Source: Candidatus Woesearchaeota archaeon CG10_big_fil_rev_8_21_14_0_10_32_9 (lineage in GTDB: Archaea > Nanobdellota > Nanobdellia > Woesearchaeales > 21-14-0-10-32-9). From it: a stretch of DNA of 17,221 nt. Under the pieces are notes generated by a model. The model ran no database searches. It was not told where the DNA came from and was given only the letters and a program-made list of their open reading frames with translations. A program made the position numbers and the translations under genes. The stretch covers positions 1 to 17,221 of the forward strand of contig PCYF01000051.1 in the NCBI GenBank assembly GCA_002762915.1, given 5' to 3'. Positions 1 through 7,135 of this stretch are shown in pieces (position 1 is the first letter of the stretch; each line of letters opens with the position of its first letter).

Positions 1-165
1 ACAATAAGACTAAAAGATTTTTTGGGTTTGGATCAAACTTCCTGTGCTGAGAAAATGAATACATCTCAACCAACTTTTCATAGAGCACTTACAAACGCAA
101 GACAAAAAATTGCAGATGCAATAGTCAACGGGAAAGCCATAAAAATAACAAAAGATAAAGAATGA
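1..165 (+). CDS. DUF134 (UPF0251) family HTH protein, C-terminal fragment
   Basis: The window opens inside this gene. The visible 54 codons end in a TGA whose first two bases lie inside the ATG of the next gene (ATGA at 162-165). The peptide contains the helix-turn-helix pattern of UPF0251 proteins: IRLKDFLGLDQTSCAEKMN, then a recognition-helix stretch TSQPTFHRAL, then ARQKIADAIVNGKAIKI. The closing NGKAI segment is characteristic of the family. These are small predicted DNA-binding proteins common in archaea and anaerobic bacteria, with no well-defined target. The 4-nt overlap implies co-transcription and translational coupling with the thioredoxin/CcdA gene, so it may regulate that gene. 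Family assignment is by motif recognition; the regulatory link is inference. Confidence 0.8.
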   Translation, partial: TIRLKDFLGLDQTSCAEKMNTSQPTFHRALTNARQKIADAIVNGKAIKITKDKE

Positions 166-1229
166 ACAAAAAAATAACATTCACAATAATATTATTAATT
201 CTTTTATTAAGTGTAAACTCAGTTCTAGCAGAACAAAAAACGTGCGTTTATTTTTTTCATGGAGACGGATGCCAACATTGTGCAAAAGTAGAACCTATGC
301 TAGACAGCTTAAATGCAAACGTTGAACTTCATAAGTTTGAAATATATTCTAACAGAACAAATTTACTTTTATTAAATCAATACTACGATAAATACAACAT
401 ATCTGAAAATCAAAGAGGAATACCTGCTTTATTTATAGGTGAAAACTACTATCTTGGAGATGCGCCAATACTTAACAACATAGATCAAGCAATAATTGAA
501 AACCAAGGTGCAAACTGTCCAACAACTGACTTACAAAAAAAAGAATTAACACAATTATCTCTATTAACAATAATTGGCGCAGCAATAGTTGACTCAATAA
601 ATCCTTGTGCAATAGCAGTATTATTAATATTATTAGGAACTTTACTAGCAACAAAAGATAAAAAAAGAACAATGCGCGCAGGACTCGCATTCACCCTCTC
701 AATCTACATCTCCTATTTTTTATTCGGGATAGGATTATTTTCCGCATTACAAATAACAGGAATATCTTATTGGTTCTATAAAATAATAGGAATACTCGCA
801 ATAATAATAGGCCTAGCAAATATTAAAGACTACATTTGGTACGGCGCGGGCGGATTTGTAATGGAAATACCTCGCTCATGGAGACCAGCTTTAAAGAATC
901 TACTATCAAAAGTCACATCACCACTAGGAGCATTCATAATAGGATTTGTTGTTTGCTTATTTGAATTACCCTGCACAGGAGGACCATATTTAGTAATTTT
1001 AGGATTACTTGCAGAAAAAACAACACTACTATCAGCAATACCTTCTCTATTATTATATAATTTAGTATTCGTACTGCCTTTATTGATAATCACTTTCGCA
1101 ATATACTTTGGTTATTCCAACGTTTCAAAAGCAACAGAATGGAAAGATAAAAATCTCCGAATTTTACACTTAGTTGCAGGAATAATAATGTTAGCACTGG
1201 GAATAATAATAACTCTAGGACTAATATAA
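162..1229 (+). CDS. Thioredoxin-fold / CcdA (DsbD-like) fused membrane thiol oxidoreductase
   Basis: A 355-aa secreted/membrane protein. Residues 5-23 form a signal peptide ending in VLA. Residues about 27-118 are a thioredoxin-like domain with a redox-active CxxC (C37-Q-H-C40) and a cis-proline motif GIP at 86-88. From about residue 132 to the end there are six or so hydrophobic helices of the cytochrome c biogenesis/DsbD-beta type. They carry the paired cysteines expected of CcdA: NPC at 147-149 and LPC at 269-271, with an extra C265. By family knowledge, CcdA moves electrons from cytoplasmic thioredoxin across the membrane to an extracytoplasmic thiol partner; here the partner is fused at the N terminus. 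The start ATG overlaps the stop of the DUF134 gene, so the start is well supported. The physiological substrate is unknown; cytochrome c maturation is not implied, since no heme genes are nearby. Confidence 0.85.
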   Translation: MNKKITFTIILLILLLSVNSVLAEQKTCVYFFHGDGCQHCAKVEPMLDSLNANVELHKFEIYSNRTNLLLLNQYYDKYNISENQRGIPALFIGENYYLGDAPILNNIDQAIIENQGANCPTTDLQKKELTQLSLLTIIGAAIVDSINPCAIAVLLILLGTLLATKDKKRTMRAGLAFTLSIYISYFLFGIGLFSALQITGISYWFYKIIGILAIIIGLANIKDYIWYGAGGFVMEIPRSWRPALKNLLSKVTSPLGAFIIGFVVCLFELPCTGGPYLVILGLLAEKTTLLSAIPSLLLYNLVFVLPLLIITFAIYFGYSNVSKATEWKDKNLRILHLVAGIIMLALGIIITLGLI

Positions 1230-1239
1230 ATGCAAATAT

Positions 1240-1256
1240 TTTTTAATAAATATATA
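1240..1256 (+). promoter_or_regulatory. TATA-like promoter of the 111-aa ORF
   Basis: An A/T-only stretch (TTTTTAATAAATATATA) lies just upstream of the ATG at 1270. Its 5' part is centred about 25 nt before the start, which fits a leaderless archaeal transcript. Confidence 0.4.
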
Positions 1257-1269
1257 CTTCACCACAGGC

Positions 1270-1605
1270 ATGAATAAAATTCAACAAATACAAGAACTAT
1301 TCAAGACCAACGCAACAGCAGACAAATTTTTACTAAAAACCATTTCTGAATACAAAGGAAATAGTGTGGACGACTTTTGCAAATACATATCACAAGAAAT
1401 CACAATACAATTCCACTTCCCAATACAAAAACTAGAACTATTCTCCAGCATAACTACAGAACTAGACGAACTGGTAAATACTTATCAGACACAGGATGTA
1501 AAAGAACTTGTACTTGAAATGAAACGATCCCTACGAAAATACTCAAGCGAAGCAATCTACAAAAAACCAGAACACATTCAACTATCAGAATTAGTATATG
1601 GATAA
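1270..1605 (+). CDS. Hypothetical protein, 111 aa, mainly helical
   Basis: Not recognised. A 111-residue soluble protein with no signal peptide, membrane segment or metal motif. It is rich in Lys, Glu, Gln and Leu and predicted by eye to be mostly helical; it has a single Cys (residue 37). Its codon use (A-ending) matches the flanking genes, and a TATA-like element sits at leaderless distance, so it is probably a real gene. It lies 40 nt after the thioredoxin/CcdA gene and 35 nt before tRNA-Cys on the same strand. No function can be proposed from the sequence. Confidence 0.6.
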   Translation: MNKIQQIQELFKTNATADKFLLKTISEYKGNSVDDFCKYISQEITIQFHFPIQKLELFSSITTELDELVNTYQTQDVKELVLEMKRSLRKYSSEAIYKKPEHIQLSELVYG

Positions 1606-1608
1606 CAT

Positions 1609-1618
1609 TTTTAAATAT
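1609..1618 (+). promoter_or_regulatory. TATA-like promoter of tRNA-Cys
   Basis: The sequence TTTTTAAATA lies about 27 nt upstream of the first base of the tRNA gene, the normal archaeal TATA-to-start distance. It overlaps or directly follows the end of the 111-aa ORF. Confidence 0.5.
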
Positions 1619-1640
1619 ACACCATATTCTTTTGCTTAAC

Positions 1641-1775
1641 GCGGAGGTACCCAAGCGGCCTAAGGGGACCGCCTGCAGATTCCATTGCAGGAAATCGCTG
1701 TAATGAGCCAGAAACTTTTTTGGTGATGACAAAGCTGACAGCGGTTATTCGGGGGTTCGAATCCCTCCTTCCGCT
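1641..1775 (+). tRNA. tRNA-Cys(GCA), intron-containing
   Basis: A complete cloverleaf can be built once about 61 nt are removed from the anticodon loop. The acceptor is GCGGAGG (1641-1647) with CTTCCGC (1768-1774), one G-U pair, and discriminator U1775. The D-stem is CCC/GGG around a D-loop containing GG. The anticodon stem is ACCGC (1668-1672) with GCGGT (1741-1745). The loop is C-U-GCA-G-A with anticodon GCA at 1675-1677. The variable loop is 5 nt (UAUUC). The T-stem is GGGGG/CCCUC around UUCGAAU. The spliced loop CTGCAGA is the usual tRNA-Cys signature. CCA is not encoded. The short variable loop rules out Leu and Ser despite the elongated appearance. Confidence 0.88.
1679..1739 (+). other. 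Intron in tRNA-Cys anticodon loop (37/38)
   Basis: About 61 nt separate G37 from A38, the canonical archaeal intron site. The boundary is ambiguous by one A. A bulge-helix-bulge can be drawn with outer helix ACCGC/GCGGT, central helix CTGC/GCTG (one U-U mismatch) and 3-nt bulges AGA and ACA, with cuts after the second base of each. The inner helix is weak. Inside the intron, CCAGAAA pairs with TTTTTGG (with a G-U) to form a hairpin. Two competing pairings are visible: CCTGCA (1672-1677) with TGCAGG (1686-1691), and ATCGCTGT with ACAGCGGT across the 3' splice site. The exact ends are therefore inferred. Confidence 0.65.
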
Positions 1776-1836
1776 TACATTTTTCTAAGTTTCTGAGACT
1801 TCTTTATTCTTTGACGTAACTCGACAATGAGAAAAG

Positions 1837-1847
1837 ATATAAATAAA
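1837..1847 (+). promoter_or_regulatory. TATA box of the 180-aa ORF
   Basis: ATATAAATAAA lies about 24 nt upstream of the ATG at 1865. This spacing places the transcription start at or beside the start codon (leaderless mRNA), and it supports that ATG as the true start. Confidence 0.6.
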
Positions 1848-1864
1848 ATCGAATTCCTTTTGTC

Positions 1865-2407
1865 ATGGGATTTTGGTACAGAACATTTTATCCAATACTT
1901 TTGACCATTCAAGAAGATGGAAAAATAAATAATGAAATTCTTGCTAAAAAATTAAAAGAAGTGGACAAGCAAAGATTCACAGGATCGACTTCAGAAATAT
2001 CAAATCTTATAGACTATCAAATTAATTGTCTTTATGAACAAGACGAGTTTGTGATTTACAATAAAGAAGCTTCTAGATACACAAAATATGTTGGTGTTGA
2101 TATTGAAAGATCAATTCAAGCAGCACTTCATAGAGTTTTAGGAGACAAAATGGAACATTGGAAACTTTATGATTTAAAAACTCGTGGAGACAAAGCTTGT
2201 TTTATGAGCATACCTGTTGAAAACATACCTAAAAATAAAAATTCTCCAGAATCAAGTATTTTTGAAAGATGTGACTATCCTTTAAACGAAAGACCAGTAT
2301 GTTCGTATAGCTGTGGAATAGATGAACTTATTAGAATAGAAAACATGTTAGCAAAAGTAGATATGCAAGATCTGCCTCTTGTCATGGGTTCTAAAACTCT
2401 TTTTTAA
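1865..2407 (+). CDS. Hypothetical protein, 180 aa
   Basis: Not recognised. A soluble 180-residue protein without signal peptide or membrane helices. The N-terminal third (QEDGKINNEILAKKLKEVD) looks helical. The C-terminal third carries cysteines near residues 112, 136, 146 and 150 (FERCDYPLNERPVCSYSCG). These could bind metal, but their spacing matches no motif I know. The start is supported by a TATA box at leaderless distance. After the stop, a small inverted repeat ATTCT-TC-AGAAT (about 2411-2422) sits in the intergenic space. The gene stands alone, flanked by tRNA-Cys and a kinase-like gene on the same strand. Confidence 0.6.
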   Translation: MGFWYRTFYPILLTIQEDGKINNEILAKKLKEVDKQRFTGSTSEISNLIDYQINCLYEQDEFVIYNKEASRYTKYVGVDIERSIQAALHRVLGDKMEHWKLYDLKTRGDKACFMSIPVENIPKNKNSPESSIFERCDYPLNERPVCSYSCGIDELIRIENMLAKVDMQDLPLVMGSKTLF

Positions 2408-2493
2408 ATTAATATTCTTCAGAATGAATTATTGCAAGGACTTCTAATAAGTTGAAGATTAATCTAAGTAATCTAAAATGGTTTTCTGAGTTT

Positions 2494-2503
2494 TTATATA
2501 AAT
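2494..2503 (+). promoter_or_regulatory. TATA box of the kinase-like gene
   Basis: TTATATAAAT lies about 29 nt upstream of the ATG at 2528, which gives a leaderless or very short-leader transcript. The region between this gene and the preceding stop (2408-2527) shows no other feature. Confidence 0.6.
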
Positions 2504-2527
2504 AGCTGTAGCTAGCTTTCTTCTTTT

Positions 2528-3397
2528 ATGAATATTTCTTCCAGCAACAATTTGTACAAGCAATTCAAGTTTTGTGGGAGTTCTTCCGCAATTCATCAAA
2601 ACTCTGTTAAATCAGCAATTATAAACGCCACGTCAGAGGTTGACCAATCAAAACTGGATATTGTTCATTGTTCAGTAACAAAAATGGAAATATTTATAAA
2701 ACATTTTAAGATACTAAAAAACATGGCGTTAGAAAAACAAGTAAATCAAATACTATCACAATTTCCTAGAAGCAGAATCAACTCAAATAATGGACTATTT
2801 GTAAAGAAATTTCTAGATTCTTGGTCAGAAAATCTAAATGTTTTAGGAGGCAAAAAAATACTTACTCCAAAACAAAGATTTGTAAATGAAATCAAAAAAA
2901 GAAAAGACTTACCTAAATATTTAGTATCACAATTAGTAACAAATAATGCTGAAAAATGGGTTTTATATTTAGAAAACTTAGAAGGAAACAATCTTGCTGA
3001 AAATTATAATTCTTTTAGCTACGGAGAAAGAAACACCTACAACAGAGAAATGTTCTCAATACTAAAAGAGATGCACGAAAACGGAATAACAGATGGAGAC
3101 GCACAGTTAAGAAACTTCGTATTTACATCTAATGAAAAAAATAAATCAATTAAAAAAACAGATCTAGAAGCAGAATGGCTTTATGAAAAAGAAGGCACAC
3201 TATTAGATTTACTACAATTGTCTTCAGATATTTACGCTCAGACAAACAAAGCAGAAAGAGATGCAGATAGAATAATCTACGCAATAGAAGACGCATACGG
3301 CCCGATACAGAAAATGCCAATACCCTCATACATGAGAACGTATTTCAAAACGGGTTGGAAAATTCCAGAAGAATTCATTCAATTCTTGGAAAAATAA
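2528..3397 (+). CDS. Degenerate RIO/LPS-kinase-like (protein-kinase fold) protein
   Basis: A 289-aa protein with remnants of a protein-kinase-like fold. The strongest signal is a catalytic-loop-like segment, LKEMHENGITDGDAQLRNFV, with D189-G-D191 and N196 in the D(x4)N arrangement. It is followed by a metal-binding DLE at 212-214 in place of DFG. Upstream, FVKKF near residue 90 could be the beta-3 lysine region, FVNE near residue 118 the alpha-C glutamate, and WVLYLENLEG the hinge. This order resembles RIO, Bud32, LPS (Kdo) and aminoglycoside kinases. The first ~85 residues show no glycine-rich loop. It could be a small-molecule or protein kinase, or a pseudokinase. There is no operon partner; the gene has its own TATA box. 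The fold call is moderate and the substrate is unknown. Confidence 0.6.
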   Translation: MNISSSNNLYKQFKFCGSSSAIHQNSVKSAIINATSEVDQSKLDIVHCSVTKMEIFIKHFKILKNMALEKQVNQILSQFPRSRINSNNGLFVKKFLDSWSENLNVLGGKKILTPKQRFVNEIKKRKDLPKYLVSQLVTNNAEKWVLYLENLEGNNLAENYNSFSYGERNTYNREMFSILKEMHENGITDGDAQLRNFVFTSNEKNKSIKKTDLEAEWLYEKEGTLLDLLQLSSDIYAQTNKAERDADRIIYAIEDAYGPIQKMPIPSYMRTYFKTGWKIPEEFIQFLEK

Positions 3398-3426
3398 AAA
3401 AAATTCTCTCTATAAAATAGTAACTC

Positions 3427-3475
3427 TTATATACTAGTTATAGACGCACACCGTATATAAAAAGAATAAAAGGTG
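3427..3475 (+). promoter_or_regulatory. Promoter and Shine-Dalgarno of the parA-like gene
   Basis: Two TATA-like elements precede the gene: TTATATA at 3428-3434 and GTATATAAAA at 3453-3462. An AGGTG at 3471-3475 ends 7 nt before the ATG at 3483 and matches the archaeal anti-SD. Use of the first TATA would give a leader of about 25 nt carrying the SD; use of the second would give a leaderless transcript. This is the clearest SD in the window. Confidence 0.5.
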
Positions 3476-3482
3476 TTTTGGA

Positions 3483-4226
3483 ATGAGAAAAATAGCAATC
3501 ATAAATCAAAAAGGTGGTGTTGGAAAAACAACCACCGCAATAAATATTGCTGCAGGATTAGCGCTAAGAGAAAAAAGAGTATTACTAATTGATCTCGATC
3601 CGCAAGGAAGTATAAGCACAAGTTTGAAAAACGCAAGTCAAAAAGACATCAATGATTTTTTCATAGAAACTTTAGACATAAGACAGTGCACAGTTAGATT
3701 AGGAAAAAACTTAGAGTTCATTTCTAGCAAAAAATCACTCTTAGGAACAGAATTAAGCATGGGCAGAGCAAGAGAAAGCGAATTCTTACTAAAAAACAAA
3801 ATGAATGGCGTGAATGGATATGATTACATAATAATAGATTGTCCTCCATCATTCAACCTGTTAACAAAAAATGCAGTATTATACGCAGATGAAGCAATAA
3901 TTCCAGCATCAACAGACTACCTAGGATACAAAGGACTATTAAACACGATAGACTTGTTAAAAGACATGAACGAAGCATATGATCACAACATAAAAACGAA
4001 AAAAGTAGTTCCTACAATGTTTGATTCAAGAAATAAAATATGTAGAATAATACTTGACACAATAAAGAATGAATTCTATGAGATTTCTACAAATCCTATA
4101 AGAATGAACTCCAAATTGAAAGAAGCACCAAGAGCAGGAAAATCAATATTCACATATGATAAAAAATCAAATGGAGCAAAAGATTATTTGGATGTTGTGA
4201 ATATGGTAATACAAGACGAGGCATGA
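3483..4226 (+). CDS. ParA/Soj-family P-loop ATPase
   Basis: A 247-aa ATPase of the SIMIBI/ParA class. It has the deviant Walker A KGGVGKTT at 10-17 (both signature lysines K10 and K15), Walker A' DLDPQG at 37-42, and Walker B YIIIDCPPS near 120. Length is normal for chromosomal Soj/ParA proteins. By family knowledge, these dimerise on ATP binding and position DNA or protein cargo. No parB or centromere-like repeat lies next to it. A small zinc-ribbon gene begins 9 nt after its stop and is probably co-transcribed, so that protein may be the partner. No plasmid replication gene is nearby, so a chromosomal role is more likely. Alternatives are a positioning ATPase for membrane or surface structures. 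Confidence 0.88.
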   Translation: MRKIAIINQKGGVGKTTTAINIAAGLALREKRVLLIDLDPQGSISTSLKNASQKDINDFFIETLDIRQCTVRLGKNLEFISSKKSLLGTELSMGRARESEFLLKNKMNGVNGYDYIIIDCPPSFNLLTKNAVLYADEAIIPASTDYLGYKGLLNTIDLLKDMNEAYDHNIKTKKVVPTMFDSRNKICRIILDTIKNEFYEISTNPIRMNSKLKEAPRAGKSIFTYDKKSNGAKDYLDVVNMVIQDEA

Positions 4227-4235
4227 GCATCGAAA

Positions 4236-4508
4236 ATGATGCGAAAAAAAGTCTACGGCGAATATCAAGTTCCAAAATGTCCATTTTGTAATTCTGTGGC
4301 TACAATAAAAAACAATCAAGGAATTCCAGTTTGTCCACATCATAAAAAAGAACAACTAGAAAATCTAAAATGTTCATGTGGCGCAACACTTGACTTAATG
4401 CAAGGAAAATATGGCCCATTCTTTAAATGCATAAATTGCAATCTTATAAATTATAAAAAAGGATTAGAATTGAATGGATATCCTCTGAAAAGCATAAATG
4501 ATTTGTAA
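4236..4508 (+). CDS. Small double zinc-ribbon protein next to parA
   Basis: A 90-aa protein with two metal-binding modules. The N-terminal module has CPFC (C15, C18) followed by CPHH (C33, H35, H36). The C-terminal module has CSCG (C46, C48) followed by CINC (C65, C68) around GKYGPFFKC, which resembles the C4 zinc finger at the C terminus of type I topoisomerases. Such fingers bind single-stranded DNA, so nucleic-acid binding is plausible. It lies 9 nt downstream of the ParA-family gene and probably shares its mRNA. It could supply the DNA-binding function normally given by ParB; this is inference. ATG codons at 4236 and 4239 are both possible starts. Confidence 0.65.
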   Translation: MMRKKVYGEYQVPKCPFCNSVATIKNNQGIPVCPHHKKEQLENLKCSCGATLDLMQGKYGPFFKCINCNLINYKKGLELNGYPLKSINDL

Positions 4509-4538
4509 ACACCGCCTTGCACCAGAATCTTAAAAAAG

Positions 4539-4548
4539 TATATAAATA
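4539..4548 (+). promoter_or_regulatory. TATA box of valS
   Basis: TATATAAATA lies about 34 nt upstream of the ATG at 4577. This predicts a short leader of roughly 8-10 nt, in which AAGGAAG is a weak SD candidate. Confidence 0.55.
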
Positions 4549-4576
4549 AATACTCAACCTTCTAAGGAAGATAAAC

Positions 4577-7045
4577 ATGGAACTTCCAAAAAATTACGAT
4601 TTCAAAGAATCCGAACAGAAATGGATAAAAGAATGGGAACAAAAAAGACTTTATTCCTATAAAGATAAAGGAACCAAAAAATTCTCAATAGATACTCCTC
4701 CTCCAACTGTTTCTGGAAGAATGCATATTGGACACGCATGCAGTTATACTCAAGGAGACATCATAGTAAGATACAGAAGAATGAAAGGAGAATCAGTATT
4801 CTACCCCTTCGGAACAGATGATAATGGATTGCCAACAGAAAGATTAGTTGAATCCCTAAAAAACGTGAAATCAAAAAGCATGGGTAGAGAAGAATTTGTA
4901 GAACTCTGCGAAAAAACAATCAAAGAATTAAAACCAGAATTTATCGCTGATTGGAAAAAAGTTGGAATAAGTGCAGATTTTGAAAATTCATATTCAACAA
5001 TAGATGCTCACTCAATAAAAACAAGTCAAAAATCATTCTTAGATTTATTAAAAAAAGGAAGAGTATTCCAGGAAGAAAGTCCAGTCTCTTGGTGCGTACA
5101 TTGTCAAACAGCAATCGCGCAAGCAGAATTCGAAAATGTAGATATAACTTCAAATTTTAATGATATAATTTTCAAACAAGGATCAAAAGAACTAGTAATT
5201 GCAACAACAAGACCCGAATTATTACCTGCGTGCGTTGCAGTATTCGCAAATCCAAATGATGAAAGATACAAAGAACTAAAAGGAAAGTTTGCGACAGTTC
5301 CACTTCTCAATTATGAAGTTCCAATATTATTTGATGAATCCGTAGCGCTAGATAAAGGAACTGGATTAATGATGGTTTGTACATTTGGAGATAAAGAAGA
5401 CGTAGAAAAATGGTACAAATACAAATTACCATTAAAATCTGCAATAACAGAAGATGGAAAATTAAACGAAGAAGGAAAACAATACAAAGGATTAACAATC
5501 AAAGAAGCGAGAAAACAAATAATTGAAGATCTAAAAAAAGAAAATCTTCTTCTAACTCAAAAACCAATAACACATCCTGTAAATGTGCATGAAAGATGCG
5601 GAACAGAAATAGAAATACTAAAAACCAAACAATGGTTCATAAAAGTTCTAGACAAAAAACAAGAATTACTAAAAGCAGCAGACCAAATAACTTGGTATCC
5701 TGAATTCATGAAAAAAAGATATATTCACTGGGTAGAAAATTTACAATGGGACTGGTGCATCTCAAGACAAAGATTCTTTGGAGTTCCATTTCCAATATGG
5801 TATTCAAAAAAAACAGGAGAAGTAATCCCTGCAAGTGACGAACAACTTCCAGTAGATCCGTTAAAAGACAAACCAAAAGTTCTTCCTCCAAATCACACCT
5901 ACGCAGATATAATTTCAGAATCTGATGTAATGGATACATGGGCAACATCTTCAGTAACTCCACAAATAGCACTAGATTGGGCAGACCATCCAGAAAAATT
6001 TAAAGAAATGTTTCCAGAAACTGTAAGATTACAAGCACACGATATAATAAGAACGTGGGCATTCTACACAATCGTAAAAGGAATCTACAACAACAACGCA
6101 GTTCCTTGGAAAAACATAATCATCTCAGGATTTGTACTTGATCCAAAAGGACAAAAAATGAGCAAAAGCAAAAAAAATACAATTGCACCACAAATAATAC
6201 TTGAAGAATTTGGAGCAGACGCATTAAGATACTGGGCAGCAGGATCAAAATTAGGAGAAGACTTACCGTATCAAGAAAAAGATGTATTAACAGGAAAAAA
6301 AACTGTAACAAAATTATGGAACGCATCTAAATTTACACTAATGAATCTTGAAGGATACAACCCTATACAGACTTCAGCGAGCAGTCAAGGCGGCACACAG
6401 ACCCCCGAAATACAGAACACAGACTCGCTTGAAGTAATGGATAAATGGTTGCTTTCTAAATTAATGAAAATAATAAAAGTGTCAACAGAATCATTTGAAA
6501 ATTATGAATATTCAAAAGCAAAACATGAAACTGATGTTTTCTTCTGGCAAACATTCTGCGACAACTATTTAGAATTCACAAAATACAGAACGTACGGAGA
6601 AGATAAACAGCCAACAGAACACGGAACGCAGAACAATACAAAGTTGGCCGCACAAAAAACACTATACTACGCACTTCTTACTCAATTAAAATTATTCGCA
6701 CCAATATTACCATTCATAACAGAAGAAATTTACAACATGTACTTCAAAGAAATTGAAAAAGAAGAAAGCATACATACATCAAGTTGGCCAGAAATAAATT
6801 CAAAATTAATTGACGAAGAATCTGAAAAAGCAGGAGATCTTGCAGTGCAAATAAACTCAGAAGCAAGAAAATACAAATCAGAGAAAAAACTATCATTAAA
6901 AACAGAAATAACCACCCTAAAGATCAAATGTACAGCTGAACAAAAAGAATTAATACAAAAAACAATCAAAGATCTAAAAGCAACAGGGAACATAAAAGAA
7001 ATATTCTTTGAAAAAGGGGAAACATTAGAACTATTATTTTCTTAG
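4577..7045 (+). CDS. valS: Valyl-tRNA synthetase
   Basis: An 822-aa class Ia aminoacyl-tRNA synthetase that charges tRNA-Val in the cytoplasm. The HIGH signature reads HIGH at 50-53 after PPPTVSGRM, the typical ValRS form. The KMSKS loop is intact at 527-531 (KMSKSKKN). CP1-domain landmarks for editing are present (IATTRPELLPACVAVFANP), as are WCISRQRFFGVPFPIW and the DWADHPEKF region. The C-terminal anticodon-binding helical domain follows from about residue 600. Two hydrophilic low-complexity stretches interrupt that domain, near residues 595-618 and 675-692, and their codon use is unusual. Length is close to archaeal ValRS. The gene is monocistronic between the zinc-ribbon gene and a convergent E1-like gene. 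Confidence 0.97.
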   Translation: MELPKNYDFKESEQKWIKEWEQKRLYSYKDKGTKKFSIDTPPPTVSGRMHIGHACSYTQGDIIVRYRRMKGESVFYPFGTDDNGLPTERLVESLKNVKSKSMGREEFVELCEKTIKELKPEFIADWKKVGISADFENSYSTIDAHSIKTSQKSFLDLLKKGRVFQEESPVSWCVHCQTAIAQAEFENVDITSNFNDIIFKQGSKELVIATTRPELLPACVAVFANPNDERYKELKGKFATVPLLNYEVPILFDESVALDKGTGLMMVCTFGDKEDVEKWYKYKLPLKSAITEDGKLNEEGKQYKGLTIKEARKQIIEDLKKENLLLTQKPITHPVNVHERCGTEIEILKTKQWFIKVLDKKQELLKAADQITWYPEFMKKRYIHWVENLQWDWCISRQRFFGVPFPIWYSKKTGEVIPASDEQLPVDPLKDKPKVLPPNHTYADIISESDVMDTWATSSVTPQIALDWADHPEKFKEMFPETVRLQAHDIIRTWAFYTIVKGIYNNNAVPWKNIIISGFVLDPKGQKMSKSKKNTIAPQIILEEFGADALRYWAAGSKLGEDLPYQEKDVLTGKKTVTKLWNASKFTLMNLEGYNPIQTSASSQGGTQTPEIQNTDSLEVMDKWLLSKLMKIIKVSTESFENYEYSKAKHETDVFFWQTFCDNYLEFTKYRTYGEDKQPTEHGTQNNTKLAAQKTLYYALLTQLKLFAPILPFITEEIYNMYFKEIEKEESIHTSSWPEINSKLIDEESEKAGDLAVQINSEARKYKSEKKLSLKTEITTLKIKCTAEQKELIQKTIKDLKATGNIKEIFFEKGETLELLFS

Positions 7046-7135
7046 GAACATTTATGTGAATATTATCGCCATTCAGTGATTTCAAAATCAATTCAACATC
7101 ATTTTTTATTCTATTTTTTTATTTTTATTCTCTCG
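7046..7135. terminator. T-rich convergent terminator region
   Basis: The 65-nt gap between convergent valS and the E1-like gene ends in oligo-T runs on the plus strand (ATTTTTTATTCTATTTTTTT and onward to about 7129). Such T tracts act as intrinsic archaeal terminators. No hairpin stands out. Confidence 0.4.

Noticed and set aside
1723..1738. Box C-like GTGATGA and box D-like CTGA inside the tRNA-Cys intron, suggesting an intron-encoded C/D guide RNA as in tRNA-Trp introns of some archaea
   Set aside because: Only 5 nt separate the two boxes, too short for a guide, and no matching second C/D pair with normal spacing is visible in the intron.
1641..1775. Reading of the long tRNA as a Leu or Ser tRNA with a long variable arm
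   Set aside because: The anticodon stem ACCGC/GCGGT closes only around the intron, and the variable loop is then 5 nt, so it is a class I tRNA with anticodon GCA.
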